A program made the position numbers and the translations under genes. The notes under the pieces were generated by a model. It saw only the letters and a program-made list of their open reading frames with translations. It had not been told where the DNA came from and did no database searches. DNA of 64,000 bases from NCBI GenBank assembly GCA_903927005.1, contig CAIYLH010000005.1, positions 86,027 to 150,026 on the forward strand, written 5' to 3'. The stretch comes from an uncultured Pseudomonadota bacterium. GTDB lineage: Bacteria > Pseudomonadota > Gammaproteobacteria > Steroidobacterales > Steroidobacteraceae. Positions 7,586 through 16,897 of this stretch are shown piece by piece; position 1 is the stretch's first letter; every line of letters starts with the position of its first letter.

Positions 7586-9316
7586 ATGGAACCCACCGCT
7601 TCATCCGCTGCTTCAGCCTGGTACCGCGGTGCGCTGGCTCCGCTTGGCGAGCCGGGGTTCCGCAAGCTTTGGCTCGCCAGCCTCGGCTCCAACTTCGGCA
7701 CCCTGATCCAGACCGTTGGCGCGGCGTGGTTGATGACCACACTGGTGCATTCGGCCGACATGGTGGCGTTCGTCCAAGCTGCCACTGCACTGCCGATCAT
7801 GTTGCTGTCCGTGCCGGCCGGTGCGGTTGCTGACATCTGGGACCGTCGTCACGTGATGTTGCTTGCGCAGGCGGTCATGGCGGTCGCGGCGCTGCTGCTG
7901 ACCGTGCTTGCCTATCGAGGCGTGCTCACGCCGTGGTCGCTGCTCGGGTTTACGTTCCTGCTGGGCTGCGGCAGCGCACTGTACGGTCCGGCCTGGCAGT
8001 CGTCTGTCGGCGAGCAGGTGCCGATCGCGCACTTGCCGGCAGCCGTTGCGCTCAATGCGCTGGGTTTCAATATCGCCCGCACCGTAGGCCCCGCGCTTGG
8101 CGGCGCTATTGTCGCCGCCGCCGGTGCGCAGACCGCGTTTTTGATCAACACCTGCTCCTACGTCGGGCTGATAGCCGTACTGGCCGCGTGGAAGCGGCCG
8201 CGGCCGGCCGCGACGCTGCCGCCGGAGAGCATCGGTGCCGCGATTGGCGCGGGCTTACGCTACGCGCGCCTGTCGCCTGCGATCCGGACCGTGCTGGTCC
8301 GTAGTGCCGTGTTTGGTCTGTTCGCCAGCAGCATGTGGGCGACCGTGCCGCTGATTGCGCGTGATCAGCTGGGCGGCGGGCCGCTCACCTATGGCCTGCT
8401 GCTCGGGGCCTTCGGCGGTGGCGCGGTGCTCGCTGCACTCGCCAGTACTGGCTTGCGCCGCCGTTACGGACCCGAGCAGATCGTTACCCTTTCTTCGGGT
8501 GTGTTCGGCCTCGCGACGATCGTAATGGCCGTGTCGGAGTCCCTCTGGCTGTCCGTGCCTTTTATGGTGCTTGCTGGTGGGGCCTGGGTGCTGTCGTTCT
8601 CGACCTTCAACGTCCTAACGCAGGTGTTGTCCCCGCGCTGGGTGGTCGGCCGGACTCTCGCGTTCTACCAGACCGGAGTATTTGGCGGAATCGCGGTTGG
8701 CAGCTGGATGTTTGGGATGTGCGCCGAATACGTGGGCTTGCGCATCGGGCTGGTGACGGGCGGCCTCGCTCTGCTAGCTGCGGTGCTGCTCGGGCGGCGC
8801 TGGCCCCTGCACGCCGCCGGAATGGCGGATGTGGGCCCTCTCGAGAATGCCGTTGCAGATCACGCCCATCTGGCGGTCGATCCGGACGCCGGACCGATCG
8901 TCGTGTCGGTTGAGTACCGCGTCGACGCCGCCAATATCGGCGCGTTCATCGAGGCCGCCCACAAACTCGGCCGGACCCGGCGTCGGGACGGCGCGCGCCG
9001 CTGGTCGTTGATGCAGGACCTCGTTGAGCCCACGCGTTTCATTGAGCGCTATCAGGCGGTCACCTGGCTGGACCATTTGCGCCAGTGGCAGCGGGCGACG
9101 GCCGCCGATGAGAGGGTCCGGGCCCGGGTTCTGGTCTTCCATCAGGGCCCGGAGCCGCCGCGGGTCCGCTACCTGCTGGCACGGGCGCCGGACGAGGCCC
9201 CTGCCGGGGGTGGAACGCACTGGGTACCCCCGGCGCGGGAGCGCCGCCACCCAGGTGGCCCCGCTCCGGCCGGGCATCATGCGCAGGGGGCGACGTTGCC
9301 CCCTCCGAAGCACTAA
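7586..9316 (+). CDS. MFS exporter (EntS-like) with C-terminal cytoplasmic domain
   Basis: 576 residues from ATG 7586; a TTG at 7544 in frame is less likely. Residues about 15-410 form a 12-helix major facilitator of the MFS_3/EntS type, with the loop-2/3 motif GAVADIWDRRHVML. The last 160 residues are soluble. They start with IVVSVEYRVDAANIGAFIEA and look like a ferredoxin-fold dimeric alpha-beta-barrel domain, with strands around a WSLMQDLVEPTRFIERY core. The final 40 residues are Pro/Gly/His-rich and low in complexity. Likely a drug or metabolite exporter in the inner membrane; substrate unknown. Confidence 0.85.
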   Translation: MEPTASSAASAWYRGALAPLGEPGFRKLWLASLGSNFGTLIQTVGAAWLMTTLVHSADMVAFVQAATALPIMLLSVPAGAVADIWDRRHVMLLAQAVMAVAALLLTVLAYRGVLTPWSLLGFTFLLGCGSALYGPAWQSSVGEQVPIAHLPAAVALNALGFNIARTVGPALGGAIVAAAGAQTAFLINTCSYVGLIAVLAAWKRPRPAATLPPESIGAAIGAGLRYARLSPAIRTVLVRSAVFGLFASSMWATVPLIARDQLGGGPLTYGLLLGAFGGGAVLAALASTGLRRRYGPEQIVTLSSGVFGLATIVMAVSESLWLSVPFMVLAGGAWVLSFSTFNVLTQVLSPRWVVGRTLAFYQTGVFGGIAVGSWMFGMCAEYVGLRIGLVTGGLALLAAVLLGRRWPLHAAGMADVGPLENAVADHAHLAVDPDAGPIVVSVEYRVDAANIGAFIEAAHKLGRTRRRDGARRWSLMQDLVEPTRFIERYQAVTWLDHLRQWQRATAADERVRARVLVFHQGPEPPRVRYLLARAPDEAPAGGGTHWVPPARERRHPGGPAPAGHHAQGATLPPPKH

Positions 9317-9373
9317 ACTAACCGGCTCACCGCCCGGCTAGCCGGGCCTCCTTGCCGCAGGATCGCCACACCC

Positions 9374-10096
9374 ATGGGTCGTATCTTCGAAGTCCGCAAG
9401 CACGCCATGTTCGCGCGCTGGAACCGGATGGCGAAGCAGTTCCACCGCATCGCCAAAGACATCAACATTTCGGTCAAGTCAGGCGGCGCTGACCCGAGTG
9501 CGAACCCGGGTCTGCGCCGCTGCATCCAGAACGCGCGCGCCGTGAACATGCCCAGAGATAAGGTCGAGGCCGCGATAAAGCGCGCCTCCGGCAAGGATGC
9601 GGCGAACTTTACCGTCGTGATTTACGAAGGCTACGCTCCGCACGGCGTCGCCATCCTGGTCGAAACGGCCACTGACAACCCGACCCGCACTGTCGCCAGC
9701 GTCCGTCATATCTTCTCGAAGTACGGCGGCAATTTCGCCACCTCCGGCAGCGTGAGCTTCCAGTTCAAGGAGATGGGCGTGTTCCGGTTGAGCCCGGAAG
9801 GTATCGACCAGGACGACCTGGAGCTTTACCTGATGGACCACGGCCTCGACGAGATGGGCGAGAGCACGGGCGACAAGGGGGAGCCTCAGCTGGTTATTCG
9901 CTGCGCGTTCGTCGACTTTGGCAACCTGCAGAAGGCACTCGAGGATCGCGGGCTTGTGCCGCTGTCGGCGGAGCGGGAGTTCGTCTGTGCTGCGCCGACG
10001 GAAGTGCCGGAAGAACAGGCCAAGGAAGTTTTGGAGTTGATCGACAAGCTTGAGCAGGACGATGACGTCCAGAATGTCTTCCACACGCTCGCGTAA
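9374..10096 (+). CDS. YebC/PmpR family (TACO1-like) protein
   Basis: 240 residues, normal length. It has the family N-terminus [22 protein letters not shown], then [34 protein letters not shown], and the central [12 protein letters not shown] and [20 protein letters not shown] blocks that define the fold. Family members have been described as DNA-binding regulators and as translation factors that help ribosomes through proline stretches. The MGR-IFE N-terminus is closer to the second (YeeN-like) paralogue group than to E. coli YebC. Usual ruvC linkage is absent here. Confidence 0.9.
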   Translation: MGRIFEVRKHAMFARWNRMAKQFHRIAKDINISVKSGGADPSANPGLRRCIQNARAVNMPRDKVEAAIKRASGKDAANFTVVIYEGYAPHGVAILVETATDNPTRTVASVRHIFSKYGGNFATSGSVSFQFKEMGVFRLSPEGIDQDDLELYLMDHGLDEMGESTGDKGEPQLVIRCAFVDFGNLQKALEDRGLVPLSAEREFVCAAPTEVPEEQAKEVLELIDKLEQDDDVQNVFHTLA

Positions 10097-10106
10097 GGGC
10101 TTCGAC

Positions 10107-11024
10107 ATGAAGATGATTCGCAACCTTGCCATCCTCACCGCTGCGTTGGTCGCTGCGACTGCTTTGGCGCAGGCGGCGCCGAAGAAGCCGCCGCAGCCGA
10201 CCACGATGCGCGACCTAGTGGCGGCCTCAAAGCCCGGCGACTGGCGACCGCTCGACCCGGAGCGTACGGTTTACCTAGACCTTTCGGCGGGACGCGTGGT
10301 GATTGAGCTTGCGCCTGCATTCGCGCCGCGTCACGTCGCGAACATCCTCAAGCTGTCTCGTGCGCACTGGTATGACGGGCTTGCGATCGTGCGCTTGCAG
10401 GACAACTTCGTCGCTCAGCTCGGCGATCCGTTGAACTCGAAGCCCGAGGTCGGTGACAAGCGCCTGCCACCGGAGTTCACGCGCAGCGCTGCCGACTTGC
10501 CTTTCTACCGCCTGAAAGATCAGGACACCTATGCGCCTGAGGTCGGCTACTCGAATGGCATGCCGGTCGCGCGTAGCGCAGCGGACGGCGAGGCATGGCC
10601 GGTGCACTGCTATGGCATGGTCGGCGTTGGCCGCGACAATGACCCGGCTACCGCGATCGGCGCGGAACTGTACGTAGTCATCGGACACTCACCGCGCCAG
10701 CTCGACCGTAACGTTGCAATCGTTGGTCGCGTCGTCTGGGGCTTGGAGCTGCTGTCGTCCTTGCCGCGTGGCACGGGCGATCTTGGCTTCTACGAGCCAG
10801 AACAACGCGTGCCCATTCAGAGCGTGCGGGTGGCCGCCGACGTGCCGGCTGCTGAGCGTCTGCCGCTGGAAGTAATGCGCACGGACCTGCCGATTTTCCA
10901 GAAGCTCGTCGAGCTGCGCCGCAACCGCAAGGATGCCTGGTACAAGGTGCCGGCAGGCCGGATCGACGTCTGCAACGTGCCGGTGCCGGTGCGCGAGCGC
11001 CCAGCAGAGCGCAAGAAGGGCTAG
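10107..11024 (+). CDS. Exported peptidyl-prolyl cis-trans isomerase, cyclophilin type
   Basis: 305 residues from ATG 10107, chosen because it gives a clean signal peptide (MKMIRN, hydrophobic core about 6-18, cleavage near AQAA). The frame is open from 10050 but overlaps yebC. The catalytic domain spans about 50-235: [47 protein letters not shown] and later [18 protein letters not shown], matching cyclophilin strands with FxRVxxxFxxQxGDP weakened to [17 protein letters not shown]-terminal extension of about 60 residues is charged. Probably a periplasmic folding catalyst; activity is inferred. Confidence 0.85.
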   Translation: MKMIRNLAILTAALVAATALAQAAPKKPPQPTTMRDLVAASKPGDWRPLDPERTVYLDLSAGRVVIELAPAFAPRHVANILKLSRAHWYDGLAIVRLQDNFVAQLGDPLNSKPEVGDKRLPPEFTRSAADLPFYRLKDQDTYAPEVGYSNGMPVARSAADGEAWPVHCYGMVGVGRDNDPATAIGAELYVVIGHSPRQLDRNVAIVGRVVWGLELLSSLPRGTGDLGFYEPEQRVPIQSVRVAADVPAAERLPLEVMRTDLPIFQKLVELRRNRKDAWYKVPAGRIDVCNVPVPVRERPAERKKG

Positions 11025-11031
11025 AGCGCCG

Positions 11032-12303
11032 TCACACCGGGTTAGCGGAATCCGGGCCGGCGGCGAGCGCGCGGCGCAGGTCCGTTGCGCTGATTTCGCC
11101 CTCCCAACGTGAGATGACAAGTGTCGCCACCGCGTTGCCGATCAGGTTCGTGACGGCACGAGCCTCGCTCATGAAGCGGTCTATCCCAAGAATCAGCGCA
11201 AGTGCGGCGACCGGTACGCTGGGCACTACGGTGAGTGTGGCCGCCAGGGTGATGAAGCCGCCGCCGGTCACGGTCGCGGCGCCCTTCGACGAGAGCATCG
11301 CGACGACCAGCAGCGTCAGCTGCTGGCCAAGCGATAGCGAAACGTCCAACGCCTGCGCGAGGAAGAGCACGGCAAGCGAAAGGTAGATGCAGGTTCCGTC
11401 GAGGTTGAAAGAATAGCCAGTTGGCACTACCAGGCCGACGGTCGCACGCCGACAACCGAGCCGTTCGAGCCGGTCTATCAGTAGTGCCAGCACGCTTTCC
11501 GAGGAAGACGTGCCTATCACGGTGAGAATCTCGGTGCGCAGGTACGCCACTAGACGCCAGAGACTGAAGCCCGACCAGCGCGCGACCAGGCCGAGTACAA
11601 CAAACACGAACAGCGCGCATGTCAGGTAGAAAACGCCCATGAACCGCGCCAGTGGCGCGAGGCTGTGCCAGCCAAACTTGCCGAGTGTGAAAGCCATTGC
11701 GCCAAAAGCGCCAATAGGCGCTGCCCACATCACCATCGAAACGATGCGAAACAGAACCTGTGACGCTGACTCGATGAATGAGACGAAGAACTGCGCACGC
11801 TCGCCGACCATCGCGGCGCCGAAGCCGGTGAGCAGCGCTGCGACCAGTACCTGCAGCAGCTCGCCAGAGGTCAGCGCGCCGGGCAGTGTGGTCGGAATGA
11901 TATTCAGCAGGAAGTCGGAGATCGACTGCTCGTGTGCAGCCGATGCGTATTTCGCGACCGCACTGGCGTCGAGGCGGCTTGGATCAACGTGGAAGCCGTC
12001 GCCGGGACGCACCAGGTTGCCGACCAGCATGCCGACGCCGAGGGCGACCGTGGAAAGCACTTCGAAGTACGCCAGTGCCTTGATGCCAACTCGGCCAACG
12101 CGCGGCAAGTCCCGCATGTGAGCGATGCCGAGCACGATCGTGCAGAACACGATCGGTCCAACCAGCATGCGGATCAAGCGGATGAAGCCGTCACCGAGAG
12201 GCTTGAGGGCGACGCCAGCGTCCGGTGCCAGCGTCCCCACCAGGGCCCCCGCCGCGACTGCGACGAGGACCCAGAAATACAGCGATCGTGCGAGTCCGCG
12301 CAC
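11032..12303 (-). CDS. Dicarboxylate/amino acid:cation symporter (DctA family)
   Basis: 423 residues from GTG 12303, preceded by a GAGG Shine-Dalgarno and only 4 bases after the pntB stop, so likely in the transhydrogenase operon. Family marks: the serine-rich re-entrant loop (TSSSESVLALL), the motif GYSFNLDGTCIYL that binds cation and carboxylate, and the second loop MLSSKGAATVTGGGFITLAATL. The inner-membrane protein would take up succinate, malate, fumarate or acidic amino acids with sodium or protons. It is classed within the DctA/GltP family; substrate is not decided by sequence alone. Confidence 0.9.
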   Translation of the reverse strand: MRGLARSLYFWVLVAVAAGALVGTLAPDAGVALKPLGDGFIRLIRMLVGPIVFCTIVLGIAHMRDLPRVGRVGIKALAYFEVLSTVALGVGMLVGNLVRPGDGFHVDPSRLDASAVAKYASAAHEQSISDFLLNIIPTTLPGALTSGELLQVLVAALLTGFGAAMVGERAQFFVSFIESASQVLFRIVSMVMWAAPIGAFGAMAFTLGKFGWHSLAPLARFMGVFYLTCALFVFVVLGLVARWSGFSLWRLVAYLRTEILTVIGTSSSESVLALLIDRLERLGCRRATVGLVVPTGYSFNLDGTCIYLSLAVLFLAQALDVSLSLGQQLTLLVVAMLSSKGAATVTGGGFITLAATLTVVPSVPVAALALILGIDRFMSEARAVTNLIGNAVATLVISRWEGEISATDLRRALAAGPDSANPV

Positions 12304-12307
12304 GACC

Positions 12308-13705
12308 TCAGCCAGACGACTTCACGCCCTGGATGAGCTGGTTGACGGCGCCTTGTGCGTCGCCGTAGAGCATGCGGGTGTTGTCGAGGAAGAACAGCGC
12401 GTTCTCGATGCCCGAAAAGCCCTGGCCCTGGCCACGCTTGATGACAATCACGTTCTTGGCCTTGTCGGCGTTGAGGATTGGCATGCCGTAGATGGGGCTG
12501 GACTTGTCGTTGCGCGCGACCGGGTTCACCACGTCGTTCGCGCCGATGATCAACGCGACATCAGAGGTCTCGAACTCGGCGTTGATCTCCTCGAGGTCCG
12601 CAATGATGTCGTACGGCACGCCTGCCTCGGCCAGCAGCACGTTCATGTGGCCGGGCATGCGGCCCGCAACCGGATGGATCGCGAACTTCACCGCAACGCC
12701 GTTGTTTTGCAACAGCTGCGCAAGCTCCCACACCTTATGCTGCGCCTGGCCGACCGCCATGCCGTAGCCCGGAACGATGATGACCTTCTGTGCATAGGCC
12801 ATCATGACCCCGGCATCGGCCGCCTCGATCGACTTCATCGAGCCGGTCACCGGGCCGCTGGCCGCGCTGCTGCTCTCACCGAAGCCCGAGAACAGCACGT
12901 TGCCGAGCGAGCGGTTCATCGCCTTGGCCATCAACTGCGTCAGCAGCGTGCCGGCGGAGCCAACCACCATGCCGGCGATGATCATCGCGGCGTTCTGCAG
13001 CACGAAGCCTTCGAACGCGACCGCAAGTCCGGTAAGGGCGTTGTACAGCGAGATCACGACCGGCATGTCGGCGCCGCCAATCGGCAGCGTCATCGTCACG
13101 CCGAGCACAAGCGCGAGCACGAAGAACGCGGTAACCACCGCCGGGCTCGTATTCATGCCGGTGGCGATCATCGCGCCAAGCGCAACAGCAATCGCCAGGA
13201 GCAGCATGTTGACGAACTGCTGGCCACCAAAGCGGAACGACTTTTTGATCAGCCCCTGCAATTTTCCGAACGCGATACCGGACCCGGAGAACGAGACTGC
13301 GCCAATCAGGCCGCCGAGGACTGCGAGCGTGCCGAATACAGGGCTCTCGGTAGGGCCACGGTAAAGTTCAACCGCCGCGATCGCGGCCGCGGCGCCGCCG
13401 CCCATGCCGTTGTAGAGCGCAATCATCTGCGGCATGTCGGTCATCGCCACCCGCTTGCCGGTCCACCAGGCGAAGCCACCGCCGACAGCGGTTGCGATTA
13501 GTACCAGAGCCAGATTGAGGTTGAAGTCGCCGAGCAGGTACGTGACCAGTGTCGCGATGACCATGCCCATGCCGGCCCAGAGGATGCCGCCGCGCGCCGT
13601 TGACGGCGAGCTCATCCGCTTGAGGCCCATGATGAACAGGGCCGCGACGAGGATGTACGCCGCCTGAACGATGCCGGCCGCCAGGCCCGAGTTAAGTGAG
13701 GACAT
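12308..13705 (-). CDS. pntB: NAD(P) transhydrogenase subunit beta
   Basis: 465 residues, normal length. It combines nine or so membrane helices (about 1-265) with the C-terminal NADP-binding domain (about 290-465), which includes VIIVPGYGMAVGQAQHKVWELAQLL and ALIIGANDVVNPVA, signatures of dIII. With PntAA and PntAB it forms the proton-pumping inner-membrane enzyme that reduces NADP+ with NADH at the expense of proton motive force. Its ATG shares one base with the pntAB stop (TAATG), so translation is coupled. Confidence 0.96.
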   Translation of the reverse strand: MSSLNSGLAAGIVQAAYILVAALFIMGLKRMSSPSTARGGILWAGMGMVIATLVTYLLGDFNLNLALVLIATAVGGGFAWWTGKRVAMTDMPQMIALYNGMGGGAAAAIAAVELYRGPTESPVFGTLAVLGGLIGAVSFSGSGIAFGKLQGLIKKSFRFGGQQFVNMLLLAIAVALGAMIATGMNTSPAVVTAFFVLALVLGVTMTLPIGGADMPVVISLYNALTGLAVAFEGFVLQNAAMIIAGMVVGSAGTLLTQLMAKAMNRSLGNVLFSGFGESSSAASGPVTGSMKSIEAADAGVMMAYAQKVIIVPGYGMAVGQAQHKVWELAQLLQNNGVAVKFAIHPVAGRMPGHMNVLLAEAGVPYDIIADLEEINAEFETSDVALIIGANDVVNPVARNDKSSPIYGMPILNADKAKNVIVIKRGQGQGFSGIENALFFLDNTRMLYGDAQGAVNQLIQGVKSSG

Positions 13706-14010
13706 TAGTGGTGTCCTCCGGCTGGCGCCTTCTTATTGCTCGATTTGAACATCTCGAGCATTCGTTCGGTCACGACGTAACCGCCGACCGCGTTGCCCGC
13801 AGCGAGGATCACGCCGACGAAGCCGATAGACAGCTCGAGCATGCCGTGCGCGTTGAACAGCGCAACCATCGCGCCGACCAGCACGATGCCGTGCACGAAG
13901 TTACTGCCGGACATAAGCGGCGTATGCAGGATAACTGGCACACGCGAAATGACCTCGTAGCCGGTGAAGGCCGCGAGCATGAAGATGTAGATTGCTATAA
14001 CGCCGTTCAT
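13705..14010 (-). CDS. pntAB: NAD(P) transhydrogenase subunit alpha, membrane part
   Basis: 101 residues with three to four membrane helices. Visible marks are GYEVISRVPVILHTPLMSGSNF and the glycine-rich FVGVILAAGNAVGGYVVTERML helix, typical of the dII segment of split alpha subunits. In E. coli this region is fused to the NAD-binding domain; here it is separate, as in many other proteobacteria. It lies 11 bases after pntAA and overlaps pntB by one base. Confidence 0.95.
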   Translation of the reverse strand: MNGVIAIYIFMLAAFTGYEVISRVPVILHTPLMSGSNFVHGIVLVGAMVALFNAHGMLELSIGFVGVILAAGNAVGGYVVTERMLEMFKSSNKKAPAGGHH

Positions 14011-14021
14011 TGGTCGCTCCT

Positions 14022-15170
14022 TCAGCCAGCCGCTAGCAGCTTGGCAGTGGGTTCGTGTTTGACTTGGCCCGCGTTCGTCAGCACCGTGCCGGCAAACACC
14101 TCATCGGCCCAGTCGAAGTTGAGCACGCCGTCTTTCAGCGCCGGGCTCAGCAGGTTGTAGAGGTTGCGCGCGTACATCTCGGAAGCGTGGTACGCGAGCT
14201 GCGCCGGCAGGTTCACCGGACCTACGATCCGCACGCCGCCGTGCTGCACGGTTTCGCCAGCCCGGGTCAGCTCGCAGTTGCCGCCGTTCTCCGCGAGGAT
14301 GTCGACGATGACCGCACCGGTCTTCATGCGCTCCACTACGGCCTTCGAAACGATGCGCGGCGCTGGCCGACCTGGCACGCCCGCGGTCGTGATGACGACG
14401 TCGGCGACCACGAGGCGGCCGTCCAGAACTTCCTGCTGGGTGGCCTTTTCCTCAGCGGTCAGCTCGCGGGCGTAACCGCCAGCACCTTCCGCCGTGACGC
14501 CCGTTTCGATGAACTTGGCGCCGAGCGACTTCACTTGATCGCGCGTCGCGCTGCGCACGTCGTACGCCTCGACGATTGCGCCAAGGCGCTTGGCGGTCGC
14601 GATGGCCTGCAGGCCAGCGACACCGACACCAATCACGAGCACCGTCGCGGGGCGAATCGTGCCCGCTGCGGTGGTCAGCATCGGAAAGAAGCGGTCCAGG
14701 GTATTTGCGCCGATCAGCACGGCCTTGTAGCCAGAGATCGCCGCCTGCGAGGACAGCGCGTCCATCGACTGGGCCCTGGAGATACGTGGCACGAGCTCCA
14801 TCGCGAAGCTCGTGACCTGCCGATCGCGCAATACCTGCACTGCCGGGAGGTGATTGTGGGCCTGCATGAAGCCGGCGTGCACGGCGCCGGACTTCAGCAT
14901 GCCGGCCTCTGCCGGCGTGAGCGGCTGGACCTTCAATAGCAGGTCGGCGCGTGCGTACAGCTCGGCAGCGGAGTCGACGAACTCCACGTCCTTGTAGGCA
15001 GCGTCTGGGAACTTGGCGGCGTCGCCGGCGCCTCGTTCAAGGACGACTCGGGCGCCGAGCTTGGCGAATTTTGCCGCGACCTCGGGAACGAGCGCGACAC
15101 GGGCTTCGCCAGGAGTGGTTTCACGGGGGACGCCGATGACGATCCCAGCGGCGTTAGGAGAGGACGACAT
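14022..15170 (-). CDS. pntAA: NAD(P) transhydrogenase subunit alpha, NAD-binding part
   Basis: 382 residues from ATG 15170 (an in-frame codon at 15197 would add nine residues with no family support). Two Rossmann-like domains are seen. The N-terminal alanine-dehydrogenase-like part has GVPRETTPGEARVALVPE and LLKVQPLTPAE. The NAD-binding part has VLVIGVGVAGLQAIATAKRLGA (GxGxxG) and the RSATRDQVKSLGA loop. This cytoplasmic dI domain binds NADH for hydride transfer to NADP+. First gene of the pntAA-pntAB-pntB-dctA run; divergent from the HNH gene across a 135-base promoter region. Confidence 0.95.
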   Translation of the reverse strand: MSSSPNAAGIVIGVPRETTPGEARVALVPEVAAKFAKLGARVVLERGAGDAAKFPDAAYKDVEFVDSAAELYARADLLLKVQPLTPAEAGMLKSGAVHAGFMQAHNHLPAVQVLRDRQVTSFAMELVPRISRAQSMDALSSQAAISGYKAVLIGANTLDRFFPMLTTAAGTIRPATVLVIGVGVAGLQAIATAKRLGAIVEAYDVRSATRDQVKSLGAKFIETGVTAEGAGGYARELTAEEKATQQEVLDGRLVVADVVITTAGVPGRPAPRIVSKAVVERMKTGAVIVDILAENGGNCELTRAGETVQHGGVRIVGPVNLPAQLAYHASEMYARNLYNLLSPALKDGVLNFDWADEVFAGTVLTNAGQVKHEPTAKLLAAG

Positions 15171-15270
15171 CGAGAACCTCCCGATCGGGCCCCGCAAGGC
15201 GCAGTCGCTAGGCTTTTTACGCAGGCGACGCGGACCCGGATAGTGCGTTTTAGTTAGTGCCTTGCGTCGT

Positions 15271-15299
15271 TTGATTATGGCACAGGGCTCTCGTATCTT
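15271..15299 (+). promoter_or_regulatory. Predicted sigma-70 promoter before the HNH gene
   Basis: TTGATT (15271-15276) and TATCTT (15294-15299) with a 17-base spacer. The start site would fall near 15306, the annotated ATG. Either that mRNA is leaderless or translation begins at a later codon. Confidence 0.45.
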
Positions 15300-15305
15300 A
15301 CAGGC

Positions 15306-15986
15306 ATGAAATCGAGGCCACCTCTGCAGAGGCCCGACTTGACCGCACGACTCTCGGGAAGTGCGTATGTTATTCCGCGCGTGCTTTCCCCGCTCGGCCA
15401 GCAGGTGCTGCGTACCGATATCGCGGGCATGCCCTTGGAGTGGATCGACTACCGCGAGGCGGTGCGTCTTTACTACATGGGCCAGGTCGCCTACACGGTT
15501 GGCTCCATCCTGTTCCGCCTATACGGCGGCACCAACGCCCGCACCGGTCAGCAGAGCGTCGTCGATGTCAGTTCCATCGTCGCGACTGTCGGTCATTCCA
15601 GCAATCCCGGCACGCTGCGCTCGGACTACGTTCCCCCGCTGAACAACGAGACGCTCTTCAAGCGCGACTCCTACCTCTGCATGTACTGCGGTCTGCGCTT
15701 CCATACTTCGCTGCTGTCGCGTGACCATGTGCGGCCATTCTGCCGCGGTGGTGCGGATATCTGGACCAACGTTGTCACCGCCTGCCGTCGCTGCAACAAC
15801 GCCAAGGCATACCGGACGCCGGAGGAGGCCGGCATGCAACTGCTGGCCGTACCGTTCACGCCGACGTACCCTGAGTACATCTACCTGAAAGGACGCCGCG
15901 TGCTAGCTGACCAGATGCAGTACCTGCTTGCTCATTTTCCTCGCTCGAGTCCGCTGCACATGCGGCTGCGCGAGTGGTGTCACTAG
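15306..15986 (+). CDS. HNH endonuclease family protein
   Basis: 226 residues. The C-terminal half carries the HNH/zinc core: CMYC (two cysteines) in RDSYLCMYCGLRF, the catalytic histidine in SRDHVRPFCRGG, and TACRRCNNAK with the second cysteine pair and the Asn/Lys tail. The N-terminal half (about 30-110, with PLEWIDYREAVRLYYMGQVAY) matches the extension seen in a widespread stand-alone proteobacterial HNH family. Substrate is unknown; no methyltransferase or phage genes adjoin it, so restriction or homing roles are not supported. The 5'-3' exonuclease gene follows after 4 bases, suggesting linked expression. The true start may be downstream of 15306. Confidence 0.85.
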   Translation: MKSRPPLQRPDLTARLSGSAYVIPRVLSPLGQQVLRTDIAGMPLEWIDYREAVRLYYMGQVAYTVGSILFRLYGGTNARTGQQSVVDVSSIVATVGHSSNPGTLRSDYVPPLNNETLFKRDSYLCMYCGLRFHTSLLSRDHVRPFCRGGADIWTNVVTACRRCNNAKAYRTPEEAGMQLLAVPFTPTYPEYIYLKGRRVLADQMQYLLAHFPRSSPLHMRLREWCH

Positions 15987-15990
15987 CGCG

Positions 15991-16890
15991 ATGCCATCGC
16001 TGCACCTGGTCGACGCCAGCTTCTTCGTCTTCCGCGCCTACTACTCGATTCCGGACCACATGACCGACGCGGAGGGGCAGCCGGTCAACGCGCTGTATGG
16101 CTTTGCACGGTTCATGTCCGACCTGCTCGAGCATGAGCGACCGGAGTATCTGGCGGTCGCTTTTGACGAGAGTCTCGCAAGCTCATTCCGGAACCGCATC
16201 TATCCGGCCTACAAGGCGAATCGTGACCCGGCGCCAATTGCCCTCAAGCAGCAGTTCGCGCGCTGCCGGGAGTTGTGCCGGCATCTAGGTGCCGCCGATT
16301 ATTCCAGCCCGGAATACGAGGCCGATGACATCATCGGCACGATCGCAACGCGGATGCGGCCGGCGGGCTTTCGCTCGACGCTCGTGACCCGCGACAAGGA
16401 CCTTTCCCAGCTCGTGCATGATGGCGATGAGTTCTGGGACTACATGGCGGAACAACGGTTCGGCTACGAGGACATTGCGGCGCGCTTTGGTGTACGGCCC
16501 GAGCGCATGGCCGACTATCTCGCACTGACTGGCGATGCTGTGGACAACGTCCCGGGCGTGCCGGGCGTTGGCCCCAAGACCGCCGCGGTCCTGCTCGCCG
16601 AGTTCGAGTCTCTGGATGACCTGTATGCCAACCTTGCGCGTGTGCCGACCCTCAAGATGCGCGGCGCTGCGGGCGTTGCCGCTCGCCTTGCCGAGCATCG
16701 CAGCGCCGCCTACCTTGCGCGTGAGCTGACGAGAATTGCCTGTGACATGCCGTTGGTGGTCAGCTCGGCGTCACTGCGCCGCGGATCACCCGATCTGGTC
16801 GCGCTCAATGGCTTCTACGATGCGGCCGGCTTCGGTCCAATGCTGCGCCTGCAGGCTGAGCGAATCGGTCGCCAGCTGGCGACGGCGTAG
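15991..16890 (+). CDS. Stand-alone 5'-3' exonuclease (Pol I N-terminal domain type, FEN superfamily)
   Basis: 299 residues from ATG 15991; an earlier in-frame start would overlap the HNH gene. It has the metal-binding acidic residues of the family: LVDASFFVFRAYY, VAFDES, EADDIIGTIA, TRDKDLSQLV and the helix-hairpin-helix segment GDAVDNVPGVPGVGPKTAAVLL. There is no polymerase domain, so it resembles ExoIX/XNI or the isolated 5' nuclease of Pol I. Likely removes flaps or RNA primers. It forms a pair with the upstream HNH gene; both are nucleases, but cooperation is inference. Confidence 0.9.
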   Translation: MPSLHLVDASFFVFRAYYSIPDHMTDAEGQPVNALYGFARFMSDLLEHERPEYLAVAFDESLASSFRNRIYPAYKANRDPAPIALKQQFARCRELCRHLGAADYSSPEYEADDIIGTIATRMRPAGFRSTLVTRDKDLSQLVHDGDEFWDYMAEQRFGYEDIAARFGVRPERMADYLALTGDAVDNVPGVPGVGPKTAAVLLAEFESLDDLYANLARVPTLKMRGAAGVAARLAEHRSAAYLARELTRIACDMPLVVSSASLRRGSPDLVALNGFYDAAGFGPMLRLQAERIGRQLATA

Positions 16891-16897
16891 AGCGTCT

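Noticed and set aside
12125..13501. 458-codon plus-strand frame over pntB
   Set aside because: Antisense to a fully recognisable PntB; translation is His/Arg-rich and repetitive as expected for a shadow.
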